In this document: positions 38,401 to 51,912 of the stretch, piece by piece
How the letters are laid out: each line of letters starts with the position of its first letter
Numbering within the stretch: position 1 is the first letter of the stretch
DNA from: Beaufortia kweichowensis
Taxonomy: Eukaryota; Chordata; Actinopteri; Cypriniformes; Gastromyzontidae
Direction of reading: 5' to 3'
Assembly: GCA_019155185.1 (NCBI GenBank)
Contig: CM032817.1
Location: forward strand, 3,776,974 to 3,840,973
Length of the DNA: 64,000 nt
Position numbers and translations under genes: made by a program
The notes under the pieces: model-generated
Told to the model about the DNA's origin: nothing
What the model saw: only the letters and a program-made list of their open reading frames with translations
The model's database searches: none

Positions 38401-40897
38401 CATATCCTAATAAATATGATCAAGGAAGGCTGTGAAAATAAATCTGCATTGTTAATTCATTGGATCTTTTCTTGAAAAATGTTACAAAAATCTTTTATTA
38501 CATGTCCTGGGGGTTCAAACGTTGGTACAAACTTTAATAAAAAGTACAAAAAAAAACTAGTGTACTTTTTTACCATAGAGACAAGCTATAATTCATAAAG
38601 TCATGCTAAAATTACATCATAAACAAATAATATAATAAAATAAAAAGAATTATCTAATTAGAAAGTAATATGTAATTGTGTGTATTTACAGTAGCGTTTA
38701 TTAAAAGCAAACTTTAAAATAAGCCCTAGCAGGACAAAGGAGTCGGCTGTTACATTAAAATTTCTGATTATTCATTTTCATTTCACCACTCTATGTTATT
38801 AAATAAAATGCATAATTTAAAACAGATACTGTGGAAATAAGCTCTAGAAAAAAAATACACATACATTATTAAAAAATACAGAAATCTCCTGTGAGGAATT
38901 GGACACTGTTAGTAATAAAATAACTAAACTACAGAGTATAAAAAGTGTGGTTTAAATGTTTATCAACTAAAACCCTTCTATATTTAGTCTATTAATTAAA
39001 ATTAAAAAGTTTCCATATTTGAACAAATACCTCACACTTTTTTAGGAGTTATTAAGGCCTTTAGCTCAAAGCCTTGTATAATTTACTGATTTCTGTAAGG
39101 TGTGAATGCAGTCAGCTGCATTCGTCACCCGCGGAGTGAGTGTCTGCATAGCCCCAAAAATAGACCTCTTTCAACAAGGAGCAATCTGCCATTTCAAGTC
39201 CCCATGTGCCTGCAAGCTTGTCAGCCTTGCATCCATCAACGTGCATCTGTGTCACACTGTGACACGCCGCATCTTTAACTCATGCCACTGTAAAGTCCAC
39301 CAGCCATGCCGATCTTACACACCGCGGCTCGATAGCATTTCTGCACCACCCACAGCTGTACTGTTCTACAAATCCTGCTCTGGATGTCATCATCACTAAT
39401 CTCTCTGGAGATGTTTACATGCTGCACCTGTCTATGTAAATATCAATTTTAGGTCCGCGGTAAGAGCTTCACATTGACCTTGCCACAACCTACTGTGGAC
39501 TGGCTCCACTGTTGCTTGGCACAAGAGCCTGGAGTGGTCATCTCATCGCAACTCAGGTGCTGACAGTCTGCACAAACACACTGTGAAAAGCTCCCAGACC
39601 TGAAGGCCATGGACAAGCTCAGCGGAAAAGGGAAACAACAGCACGGCGGAAATGAGCTGTATATTTCACAGCTGTTGCCAAGGCCGGACAACTCACACGC
39701 CAGCATGTCGTGGCACCTGAGTGAGAGAAACACTTTGAGAGGTCAGAGTGAACCTCCTCTTGTTTTTTAAAAGGGTAAACATCACACTGTATAAACCACC
39801 AGAGATGCAGTATGCACATATAACAAACTGAAATTTATGTCATCGATAAAAACTGGCATGACTGGCTTTTCAGAAAATAACAACCTACTATAAACAAGCT
39901 ACTTTTATAATACTCGTATTAGTCCTGGAGCCTTACAAACACTGGGCACCAGTTACTTATTCTGTATGAAAAAAAGAAGACAAACAAAAAAAAGAGGAAA
40001 AAACTTGTTTTGGGTGAACTGGCTCTTTAAACATATTGTGATTTTCAAATCTCATGAATCTATTGTAATGACTCTGAACAATTTAGAGTATCGATAACTG
40101 TGACCTTTCTCCCCTTTTGGTCATCCCGAGGCGATTTCCCATCGGTTACATGCTCTATTTGCTCTTGGGAGGCAAACCAGTATGTTTACTGGTGTAATCG
40201 AATTTGAAATGGAGGCTGTTTGCAGATGGTCAGTGCGGAGATATTGAAGGGGAGGGTGTGTTCTAATGCACACAATGCTGTTTGGCTCTCATACACAAAG
40301 CAGAAAGTAATCACTCTTCATCTAGTTAATCCCATAATTATGCACATGGACACTAATTTCCCAGCAGGGAGAACACAATGTGCCTGGCTCATCCCTCGCT
40401 CTCTTTTCTGTTGTCTTACTGTTTATTTACAACACTTGAATATTCTGCAAACAATCTATGTCATATAGGCACTGCTTTTTTACATGTATACTAGCTGTAT
40501 TGGTTTAGGGATTGTTTGGGACTTACAGTAGGTATGATGAGGTAATATGAGTAAATATGGAACTAAAATAAGCAAACCTGGTCCAAAATTTAATGACTCT
40601 GCTTATTATGGAGGTCACATTTTAAGGCCTATTAAGTGTTCATCCAATGTAAAGGCTGTTTAAAAAAAAACATTTTTTACAAACTCTAATCTAACCACAC
40701 TAATATACTGCATGTATATTACTCATAATGCACTATGAGGGTGTATAAGAGAAATGCTGAGTACAAATATAATAAATGTAATACAAATATATTTATTTTC
40801 ATGCAATAAATAGTTTTGCTACAAAATAGTTCAAATACAGACTGTAATATCTATTCTGTCAACAGAGTGGAAAAACACAACTTTTACTTCACAAAAC

Positions 40898-41025
40898 CAC
40901 GTGTACAGTGTTTCCTAAGCACAACTTGGCAGAGCAAAGGTCATGGGTTCGATCCCAGGCAACACTGCTAAAATGTATAGATTGAATGTGGATTTTTGGA
41001 TAAAAGTGGCTGCCAAATGCGTAAC
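40898..41025 (+). mobile_element. tRNA-derived SINE with L2-type tail, diverged
   Basis: A Pol III B-box, ggttcgatccc, is at 40946-40956 in the context gcaaaggtcatgggttcgat. It is followed by a tRNA-unrelated body (aaatgtatagattgaatg) and then an L2-like tail, ttggataaaagtggctgcc, ending caaatgc (about 40996-41020). The same tail in better shape ends the LINE at 11357. The architecture matches cyprinid SINEs of the HAmo type, whose tails resemble L2 LINEs (family name from memory). The A-box is not clear, so the head is worn. Inactive relic. Confidence 0.75.
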
Positions 41026-42468
41026 TGTATTTCAATGCACCCTGCAGCTTGTGATTTGTGATTAAGTATACGTCCCCACATTTCAAGCCACAGGTCTAAA
41101 GGTATCCGAGCAGCCCTCTGCTATGCTCCTATTTTGAATGGCTCTTTCCAATAATAAGATCATTTGTCTTGTGCCGGAGGTAGCGGCAGTTAGTTGTCAT
41201 ATAGCCCTGAAGATGAATGTGACAGATCTAAGCTACACTTTGCAGGAAATGTCCTGCTAGGCACTGAGAGCGTTTTCTTCTTCTCGGCACCAAATCAGCA
41301 TGCATTTGCAGCTAAAAGAGCTTCTTAGAAGCAATACAGTCATATTTCATGTAAAGGGGATGAAATGAAACAGCAGAAATGCTCTGATTATAGCCAGAAG
41401 GCTGCTACTCCACCCTGGCTGGCTGATTTCTACAGAGAAAAGACAGGATCTTACTGAATAAATGATTGCTTCAGCGCTCATGATGCTGCTAGGACGCTGA
41501 CCTCCTGTCGTGTAATGACACATGGCATGCCAAATGCTTCCGATGAAGTTATATTTTGGAGGGCATGTTCGCTGCCATCAAATCATTCTGTTGAGGAAAC
41601 TGCAGCAACATTAGATTAGATTAGGGAGCTTGTGGGCTTTCTCAAACAAAACATGATCTAATTCGTTTTGAGAGCACGTCCGTCTTCCATCAAGATGTGG
41701 ATCCTCTTCGCTGGAAATTGAGCTTGTCTACTTAGCAATCAGGGTGGAGAATCGGAAGACGAATCGGGCTATATATATAGATTTTCTACATCCTTCGTAC
41801 ATCAGTGACATTTTCCTCCTTCTAACACAGGTCTATAAATAAAGCTGCACTGCCTTTACAGGTCAGCAGAACTACAAAGTGCATCTTTTCCTCCCGTGTG
41901 TGTGTTTGTGTTTGTGTGTGTAGTCTAAAAGTAAAATTCCTTGGGGTAAATCAATATGTAATTCTAAGCATCAACTAGTAACTGGTTACTACAATTGTGA
42001 AGAGATTGTTGTTGCCATGGCAACAGTAGATCTTCATTGTAAAGACCACAAATATAGGAAAATGCATGCACATCCAGAATTCTCTTTGTGACGAGTTCAA
42101 AATAAGTTTGTTATAGTGGAGCCTTTTTCTTTGTTAAAAAAAGTGAAAAGTGGTGCTTCTGAGGTGTTGAATTATTCACAAAGAAAAACAAGATCTGTAA
42201 ACACAACAAAATGAGATAAGCCAGTAGCGGGGCTGGTGGCAGGATACCACCCCAAACAAGGAGAAGAAGCTCTAACGGTAAAGGGAAATATACTTCATCA
42301 GACATACACCGAGAGAGAGGAATAAAAAGGGCTCTGAAAGAGATTAATGAAGTTTTAGTCACAAGGGGTACATGACAATCTGTGTACTGATATAGAATAC
42401 CTATATTTCAGTTTTTCTTTATGCATTTCTAATGTTTTTCTCCATTTCCTTTCCACACCTTCCTTCTA

Positions 42469-42616
42469 ATTCATTATGATAACTGAGGATTTTCTACGAG
42501 GCATTTTTAAATAAATACATATTTGTTTTACAACACTAATGTAGTGTACTGTTGTAAAAAATATATGTCAGTAATAAAAAATGCCTCATAACAAATCCCC
42601 AGTTATCATTATGAAT
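42469..42616. repeat. 148-bp foldback (near-palindrome)
   Basis: The left arm, starting attcattatgataactgagg at 42469, pairs with the right arm ending cagttatcattatgaat at 42616. Complementarity continues inward through gaggcattttt/aaaaatgcctc and ttttacaaca/tgttgtaaaa to a loop around 42537-42548. Arms are about 70 nt, roughly 80% paired by eye. No coding capacity. Likely a short palindromic DNA element; a structured RNA precursor is the alternative. Confidence 0.7.
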
Positions 42617-45600
42617 AGTAATAGTATTTACATTAATATTATACATTTTATACAACAAACACATAAAATAACATGAACAATTTGCTTTATTAAACTCAAG
42701 CAATTTAAATGTGATGTAGTCAATAATTCAGTCATCTTTCTATTCAAACATATTTGAACAAATTACAAATTACAGTTATTCCTAATTTAGATCCCTAATC
42801 TACATCTTACAAAAATATTTGCAATTATCCCATTTATTCCATATACAATAATTTTCTGTCTTTTCTTATATCTCTACTGTCTGTACTAGAATTCTGTCTG
42901 TACTACACCTCAATTGAATTTAACTCTGCGTGTCCTGTCTGGACTGCTGAAGAGCACACAAGTTCTAGCGGTGACTCATGTTTATTAGTTCCTCTCTGCT
43001 GATTGGGCATTCCGATACTCCCAGTCCGCCCTGCGTCGTGTGCAGTGAAACGTGACGCGAGGTCACTTCCCCCTTCCATCCGCCTGCCTGCTCAACTGTG
43101 CCGCCTGCAGCCTCATGTCTCCCAGCATGCTTCACTAACCATAAACACACACATGTGGCCAAACAGAACTCACTGGGCTGCAGAGGTAAATATGAACAGT
43201 GAGATTTTCTCATTTTTATTTATTGGTTTTGTGATACTGATACGCTAACGCTGGAACTCTGAAACGGATGAGTTGAATTGTACATTCATCATTTGAATTG
43301 TAACTGAAGATAGCCAACATACATGACTGATTAAATCTAATCATTCTCTGTATACAGCACTGATTTGATGTGGTAAAATGAAATGCCTCTAAAAATCAAT
43401 TCTGACTGATTCTTTCTATAAATAATACAAAATCAATACAAGCATTTCATATGTGTATCACATGAAAGACTTTTCTAGAAGCGGTCCAATATAATATAAT
43501 TTAATTCTGAATAGCTATTGTCCTCAGCCTCCACATCACCTCGAGTTTGCAGCTGCGTGCAGTAGCCTTTGGCGGTTGGGGACGTGGGGGGTGGCTCAGA
43601 GTTTGCCTGATGCCACTGAATTAATTTGGGATCTATGATTGGCCCCCATGACACATGTTGTCGAGTACATGTTGTCTCTCACATTTACTAACAAGGTGAA
43701 ATGGCAACCCACGTTATGTAAAATATAAAGGCACACTAACATATAGTAGCTCTGGACTACTTTTATAAAAATTACATTCATACATATAAACATTTTCTCC
43801 TCGCTTTTTACTTTTTACTAAGTTGAAACGCCTAGACTGAGCCTATTAATAATGCATCTGCAGTGTGCTTTGCTAAATGGCTGAATACTGTGACTGTTAT
43901 GAGTGCAACCATGCGTGTGCATGTGTGTGCGTGTCCCAAATAGGCTGCATTATGCATAGTACACAGAACGGCACGCCTGCAGCACTAATGCTAATTTTTG
44001 TCAAGGGCTCCATTAAAAGGTAAGGCAGGGCACTCATCTGTGCCGGTTCAGCCCAAGGTTTTTCACAGCATATATTATAGTCCTGCTATACACACCCCTC
44101 ATATTTTCATTATTATTGACCGCACTGCTGCCAGTGATCGACTCTTTTTACATTGGGCGAAACCAGAGATTGCAGAATGGGTAGGTGGGCAACATTAACC
44201 ACTATCTCATCCTGTCTGTCCCTGGCACTCCCAGTGCATTCTGGGTAATTCATTTCTCCCAGGGCTTTATCATCTCGGTGGACTAGTGAATGATTTACAC
44301 TGACAGCCATGCCACATCAAGACCTGGTGGTTAACACAGGCTGTGTTTTAAACAAAACCGCTATATGCAGAGGCATACAGATTGTTGGTTATCTGAAAGT
44401 TTACAAAAACATGCAACCAAAAATGAACATTTTTGTGAATTAAGAAAATAAAACAGCTCAAAATAAACAAGGATGAGTGGCGTAATGTTATATACAATGT
44501 GAAAACAAAAACGCATCTAAATAATAAAAGTCCATAACTATCACATTATAAACTGCAATTCTTTTATCTTTTCAGATCCAAAAGGTCTCCAGGGCAGATC
44601 CAGAGCTTTAGCAGTGACTCGCTCTGCCAGAAAGAGCTAAATGACTGAGAACACTGGCCCTGAGCGAGCTGATTTTATCAAACTGACATTGTGGATGAAG
44701 TTTTTTAGGAACAAAGCGACACCTGAAAATAAGCCCCCGCTCGGCAGGTGAAAGTGGCAGAGTGGATGAATTATGTATGAAATTTATCAGCAGCCGTTAA
44801 TCATGGAGAGATGAAAAAAAGAGAGAGAGATGTGGGATGTGTTTTTTTTATTTACTCATCACTCTCTTTACATAGTTTAAGAGACGAGGATGCAGGGATC
44901 TTTGGAGAGGTGAAAAGGATCTGATTGCCTTTTAAAATAAACATCGGCTCCTGCCATACTGACTTCATAACCAATTCACAAACATACAGCGAAAGCCTTT
45001 CTGAAATTACAGCTTTAGGGTCCTTATGCACAGGGATGCAGTCTTGCATTTAAAATGTGAGGTGCTGGGAAAAAAGGCATGACACAATGGCCAAATGAAA
45101 CACGAAAAAGGAAACGTGGATCCTGTGTGAACAGCCACTCGGTTTCCAGACAAAAAAACTGTCAAACCTATAATCTTCCTCCAGCCTATAATTCCGGTTT
45201 TCAAGATCAGTGCATCTATGCAAAACAGAACCAACAAGCTCTCATCTTTTTCAATAATACAACTAGCGTCTTCGGAAATTGGTCAAAGAGTACAACAAAC
45301 GAGATAAGATGGAAAAATGGGTTACAATGGAAAAAATACATTTAGGACACGCCTCTTCCTTTGTCTCCTAATTTGATCCACACCGGACCCCGTCGATCAT
45401 TTGACTGATAAGGCCTCGCAAATGGCTGGCTTACAGTCGTAATTACCCCGCACTCTCGCATAATCTTTCTCTCCAGCGAACATGTCAATGTCGGATGGCA
45501 GGAACATGCTTGCAAACGGAGGAAGAAGAAGGAAAACATTTAGAGATAAGAAGGGCTCCTTTCCCAACATCGATGCAGTCATGACTCCTAAGATATCAAT

Positions 45601-48600
45601 CCATCACTGGGCTCTTAAGAAAGCACTCCCTTGCCTTTAATTAAGGCACAGTGGCTGGAGGATCTTGACTTATTTGACATGCGACAACTGACCCATTGTA
45701 AATGCAAAGCTATAAAAGCTATCAGAGGCTGGAGGGTGTCAGAGATTAGAGGTCTTACGATTGGAAGGTCATCAATGTTATTTAGAGCCTGGGAGGTACT
45801 TATTTGAAGGACTCGGCGACTGTGTGGAACAGAGAGATTTAGCTCACTGTCATGTATTCAATAATGAATAATAAACTATATAATGCCAAAAACACAACAA
45901 TGTATAAATTACTCTCGAACACAGGACACAATGTTTTGCATACTCAAGGCCTTTCTTAAAATCCAATTAACGAATCCAGGTGTTAAATAACAATGTATGG
46001 CATAAAATTACTCTGGAGGCGTACGGCAATATGTTTTGCACATGTAAGACTTTCCGCTGACTAACTATGTGGAACACAGGATCTGTTTGCAAAAGCACAA
46101 TTTTTACTACTATATTTAATATGAAAACTGTGCAAAGTATGATTTTTTTAAACTTCCAAAAAACACAGTTCTGAAATTTCCAAAAAACAGCATCACACTA
46201 ACACACTAACATAAAAAGGTGGTGTGACAACATAGCATATTAATTCCAGTATACTGTTCTGAATAGGTGGATGTTATGGAACAATTTTCAGCTACATATA
46301 AAACAAAGAAGAATAAGAATATTATCTGTTAATTTGGAGACAAAAAATAATTTCGGTTGTGACCAGATCATTGGCAGAGAACACAAAGTAAAAAGAGCAA
46401 GCCGTTCTCCATGTGCTTACAGACTCAGTCAGTGTCCTGTTTGCATGCTCCACTGCAAATAACAACAGCTGGAGCAAGAGACAAATATATAAATAATATC
46501 CAACATTTCCCCCTTTATCTCTGTTCTTCACTTTTGCTTTCGGTCTCATCTGTTGGAAGCTTTGGCTGCTCCAGCTGTGCAACATATCCAGTGAACACGC
46601 ACCTGGACCTTATAAGAGACACTCTCCCCTTTGCTAGAGAGCAGCCGCTAAAATATAAGTCAACTGACTGTGCTAGAAACAATCCAGTGTGCTTGTCTTT
46701 GACTCTTGAGTGTGGACTGTGCTGGTCAAGCCCTGTAGATCTTCTCCAGTAAGTGAGGTCAAAATGGGCTGCTGGATTGTGGATAACATATAAAACATTT
46801 GAGACCCTCAGGGGAGAGAAAACTGACCTCAGTTTTATCCTTCCTGCAAACAGATAGAGGAAGGCAAAAGGGGGGAGGAAATAAGAAAATGTGCAAATGA
46901 ATCGATGAACAGCCGAAAGAAAGAATGGCTGCTTTTTCTTTATACTACTACGGGAGAAATAAAAAATAGGGAGACAAATTTATCTGATGGCGTGGGGGCC
47001 ATGTTATTAACAGCCTGCTGAAACGTACTTAACTCATGCCTATTCAATTATGCTAATGTACACATGCAAATGACCGTGGTCCACAACACCATGCTGTCTC
47101 AATTAGGTGACAGGCTCACAAGAGTTAGTTTCAGAGACATAGCCAAATTACAACAGCGCAACTAAACATAATTTGACCTGCGATTATCGTCACTAGATAT
47201 CAAGTGGGGGTGGGCTGACATGCAGACAGAGCGCAAGAATTTGCGTGCGTTGCATGTGTTGGCTCCACGTGTGGGAGACTGCGGACGTGCATCTTCACAT
47301 GTTACGTTTACTGGTTTGGTGTTTAAAATCAGTGGCTGAGATCAGTGCTTTTCGCAGCTATTCCCACAAGAACAAACCACCTACTCTAAGTCCAGCTTTT
47401 AAAGGGGTTCAATGTATTTAATTGTGAAAGGTCAGATACTGTATGAATCAGCTATTGTCATGTGCAAATTTACTTTTTTCATTTCGAAGCTTTTCATGAG
47501 CAGTGTATAGATGAAGTCGAGCAGTTCTGGGTAAAGTGAATCAAAATCCACAATGTTAAATGATCAAATAATTGGTCAACATGCATTAAATTATTGTAGC
47601 TGTCATTTGCATATCTGTGGAAACTTTAAACTGTGCAATAAATCTGAATCATTGGCTTACATTATTGCTTGGCTTTCATGTCTAGCACGTTTTTCGTAAT
47701 GTAAAAAAATGAGATATTAAAATCAATATGCTGAATTGACAGAGGCCTGGTGAGTAATATATCATATTCAGTATAGCCCAGGCCGGATTAATTCCATCGA
47801 TTCTGACCGTGAAAGACAACATCCTGGCTTAAAAGAGAGAGAAGGTGCTTTAGCTCAAATCTTAACTTACACAGGAGCATTTCATTATTTAGCATGTCCC
47901 ACACATATGCGTGACTGATAAAATTTAAATTACATGTGTATATACATATGCACAGCATGAGTGTCATAGAAATTTCATTTCTACTCTAGTGCATAATAGG
48001 AAAGCATAGAATAAAGGACACAGTAAACAAAAATAGTCATGGAAGAGTAAGGTAGGAGTGGAAGGTAAATATTGAGGCTAGTATATAATGAGAATAAGCT
48101 GGTTGACACAGAGGCCTGTGCTGTTGAAAGCAGCCGGCTTATTCAAAGCTTTGAAGCACGTCGCTGTCCGGTGCTGAAAGTCAAAGCCGCTCATAACATC
48201 CGAGGCAGGTGACGCTGTCCAAATACGAGAGGTGCTGAAAGCTTGTGTGTTGTGTTGAAGAGTGTGGACTCTCAGTGGGCGGCTACAAGGCTTGTTTGTT
48301 AAGAGCTGTCAACAGTCTCCTCAGCATCTGACGGGGCGTTCACACATGAAGTGTTCCTGCGTTTCGTCTGCTCCCATTTTAAATTGACTGAATTGTGCAC
48401 ATATCTTTGCCAGATGCATCGCGTCACACTGTTTATCTTGCACTATTACCACTGCACTTGTAAAACAGCATGTCAAGTGAAAAAAGAAACATGCAAATTT
48501 TAAACCTATAATCTATAACTTTTTCTGAGCAAGTACATAACATTCTGTGTTTAAAACTGTCCTTATACTACCTTTCCCTCTTCATAATTTATCCAGCATT

Positions 48601-49790
48601 TCATTAGAATTTTTTATTTGCTTTATAATTTAATAATTCTTTAGTATTAGTTCCAAACTGTTTTAAAAATTCCAACAGAAATCCTGTACACATTTTTGAC
48701 TAAAGTTTAATTCTGTTTTGCTTTGTCTTGCTGTTTCTAGACACTATCCTTAGAATCTATCCGTAGTGAGCCCTCTAAAAAGAGTTTAGTCAAATGTAGT
48801 CTACACAGCTTAGAAAGACAGATAAATAAAAAAACACAGTTTTGATGTAAATTTGTACATTTATTTCTTTTCATAGCTGTAATATGTATACTTGGACAAA
48901 ATAGTGTTGCGCTCCAATATGGCCATCTGCAGAGCAGATATTTTTTCCTCTGTACTTATTTATTTATATGAGGATTTATGGCTTGAAACATCTGCTCGGT
49001 AAGCAAGTATACACTAAAGCAGACAATCATACAGCTAATTTTTGACAGCAGGATAAACCTGCTAGATAATCCAAATCTGCAACAGCGAGAGACAGAGAGA
49101 AAGACTGAGAGTCTTAGGGAGATTGAAGAGAAGAGATTGCGAGTGCAGAATCCCACATCGCTGATCATGTGACCTTAATTCCTCTCTGTCATTTCTTCCT
49201 GTGGAGTGTGAGAGAGACGACCAATCACACGCCTCAGCTCGTGAGGACCGAGAGAAACAGCAATATGGGGGAAAAAAAATGGGTAAAACACACAGACAAA
49301 CTTGCACCAATCACTGTGATGCATATGTGCAATCGCAAGCAATCTCTTATGCCAAATTTATTTCCAGTTCAGTGCTTTTTAAGGGTTAAAAAATCTTTGT
49401 CCTTGCAAAATGTCACAGCTCAATGTCATTGATTTGTTCAACCAAGAATGTAACCACACATTCTAGACAGGGGGTGGACCAAATGTAATAATTTAAGAAT
49501 CAACCATTAAAAAACTCATATTGGTGAACCACTTACTGAATATTGTATCGTTCAAGGTCTATGATAGTTTTACATCCTTGTGTTTAATAGATGTTTTATT
49601 TAACCTTCCTTCCAGCATACCAGTAACCCAACTTAGAAATAAATGCATTTCCTGTCGTCTTTGCACTCCATATGAATGTTTATAATTTACGGAGCTGTTA
49701 GCAAAACAAAGACAGATGTATCAATAAAGCCTCTGCCAGCTTCACTCATTAACTATTGATGTTGTGTGAGATCTGGCGCCACAGCTGGAT

Positions 49791-49811
49791 ACACACACAC
49801 ACACACACACA
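49791..49811 (+). repeat. (AC)10 microsatellite
   Basis: Uninterrupted AC run. Confidence 0.95.
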
Positions 49812-50812
49812 GATTGTTTATTTGTGCGCTCATCGACAATGGACACGATTCAAAACAGTCTCCATGGTACTGGACCACACAAGAGGGTGAGCAGTTTAAA
49901 CTCAGGCCAATCCAGTGGTGATATTAACAGCCAATAACCATACAGAAACAAGCGTCTCTCAAATGGGAAAATTCAAACAAACAATAACTCTGCTCATTGT
50001 TCATTCTGTACCGCTTTGACCTTCCATGAAAGTACATATAAATATTTAAAAGCACAGAATGTGAAAATGGCCATCTGGGGAATTGAAAATAAATTGAAAT
50101 AATATTGGAGTTTGCTTTGAATAAGAACAAAAATCTATAAAAAAAATAGATGAGGGGAAGAATTATTTCAGACAGGACAATGGAAGGAAATTAAGCGAAG
50201 TTGTTTGAAGCTCCGCAATAAGCCATTCTTCCCTTTGCATGGGAAGCATCTTTTACTTTGCATGTTAACCACTATCCTGCAGTTCCCTTTATAAATCACT
50301 AACTAATGGAAAAGAGAATTTTAACCTTAGGGCTGAAAATGGTTAAACCGTAAAAGATCCATAAATTAGGTGTGGTTTTACATTACTGAAAGAAGAGAGG
50401 AGGAAATATCATTGTGTGAAAGTAATACATCAATGTGACAACATGCAGAGAGACTAAAAATAAAACCCTGACTAGTCTATTAACTAGCAAGGATGCTACT
50501 CGCATCCTCCACTGGTAAGATAATCAGTTGCAATGAGGTACAAGAGGAGAGAGAGCTGTGCGTGTGCGGGGGGGAGGGGGTGTAGGTTGTCATCACAAAG
50601 CCAACAAACCATAATAACACAAACCACATTTCTTTGCCTGTACATCATCTACTCTTTTATTTTAAGGCTGTGGATAGTCTATTTTACCAAACGCACAATG
50701 TAAACACAGCCAGAGAAAGGTTACAAACACACTCCCTTTGCCCTCAAGCTGGTAGAAGAATAGGGTAAAAGGGCAAATCAGGAACTAGAGAGTAGAGTGA
50801 AATAAGCAGGAT

Positions 50813-50814
<2 letters not shown>

Positions 50815-50866
<52 letters not shown>
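50815..50866 (+). repeat. (GA)n microsatellite
   Basis: 52 bp of nearly pure AG/GA with a single break (agaagag) at about 50831-50836. Confidence 0.95.
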
Positions 50867-50874
<8 letters not shown>

Positions 50875-51440
50875 TGACCTCTTCTTTGCCAGTGTCAGAA
50901 TTAGTAAGAGAAGCTGTAGATGGCAGGTCCGCAACTAAAGTTATTCCTCCTGGCATCAGCCAGTCACGAGTCAGTCGTGGTAGGAGGCGAGTGATCTTAC
51001 GCTCATGTAAGTTAGTGCTCTATTTTGGACTGTTTTTACTCCGTAATTAAAATACAAAGACTTTCTCCGAGCGCACACATGGCAAAGCATATACCCCCAC
51101 AAACACACACATAGATACACACTGTAAACCATTACAATCAGATACAATATAAAACTCTACAACCTAAGACCTGGACCCAAACCAGCCCTTCACATGAACA
51201 TAAAATCTCCATGGAAACCCAAACCAGAGCCTCGCTTGAGCTAAATCTCTTCAAACAGTTGAGTACAGTTGGCTTACAGAGGTTACAGTGTTGTCAGTAC
51301 AGTAAAAGTCATGGGTCCCTACCTGGCGGTCTGAAGTCACTCCTGGGTTTTTTCTCAGAACAGGACAGAAAAATCAGGAGGTGGATGTTGAAATAGAATT
51401 GAATTGATCCTGCCGAAATACAGATGCCCTTATGCACGCG

Positions 51441-51454
51441 CTCTCTCTCTCTCT
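51441..51454 (+). repeat. (CT)7 microsatellite
   Basis: Fourteen bases of uninterrupted CT, 40 bp before the larger TC tract. Confidence 0.9.
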
Positions 51455-51493
51455 TACATACACAAGCATCCACGATGACACACGGCACTGAAT

Positions 51494-51501
51494 CCCTCCC
51501 T

Positions 51502-51564
<63 letters not shown>
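51494..51564 (+). repeat. (CCCT)n followed by (TC)n microsatellite
   Basis: A compound tract: about four ccct units from 51494, then an uninterrupted TC run of about 55 bp to 51564. It is a pure polypyrimidine stretch of roughly 70 bp. Confidence 0.95.
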
Positions 51565-51567
<3 letters not shown>

Positions 51568-51683
51568 GCCTTGTTCTACTCTTCTTCCCGCCCACCTACC
51601 CCAACACCCTCCCTTTCACATCTTTTTCTTTCACACACACACTGTCATTCTCTCTCGTCACACATGCGCACACACCAATTCCA

Positions 51684-51705
51684 TCTCTCTCTCTCTCTCT
51701 CTCTC
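51684..51705 (+). repeat. (TC)11 microsatellite
   Basis: Uninterrupted TC run, third tract of the cluster. Confidence 0.95.
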
Positions 51706-51895
51706 ACTCAATTGCTGTGTGACACATGAACTCTTCTGTACATATCTGTATCTTTACTCAACAAACATTCTCATCCTCTGCTTTTGTCTTTAACGAAAAG
51801 GGATGAGCACACACAAACACTGTTTTTACGTAACTAAGGCTAAGACCAGAATGGAATGTGAGTTAACAATTTACTGGACACTGGGCAGTATTCAC

Positions 51896-51912
51896 TATAT
51901 ATATATATATAT
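51896..51912 (+). repeat. (TA)8 run
   Basis: Short uninterrupted TA dinucleotide run. Confidence 0.9.

Larger units (their letters stand above)
30101..40000. other. non-coding region upstream of syt1, part 2
   Basis: No supported exon or RNA gene. It holds three dinucleotide microsatellites (30146-30169, 30273-30307, 32440-32461). Several GC-richer patches (for example 35165-35320 and 37190-37400) could be conserved regulatory DNA, but nothing in the bases proves it. Confidence 0.6.
40001..50000. other. non-coding region upstream of syt1, part 3
   Basis: No supported exon. It holds the SINE at 40898-41025, the 148-bp foldback at 42469-42616 and an (AC)n run at 49791-49811. The stretches 44560-44830 and 45600-45850 are less AT-rich and repeat-free, the texture often seen in regulatory DNA, but this is only impression. 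Confidence 0.6.

Noticed and set aside
40898..41025. A functional tRNA gene, because of the perfect B-box
   Set aside because: No cloverleaf can be drawn: the A-box and acceptor stem are missing and the tail is L2-like, so it is a SINE.
51309..51729. Open frames made of Arg-Glu or Leu-Ser repeats
   Set aside because: Translation of GA/TC microsatellites, not proteins.
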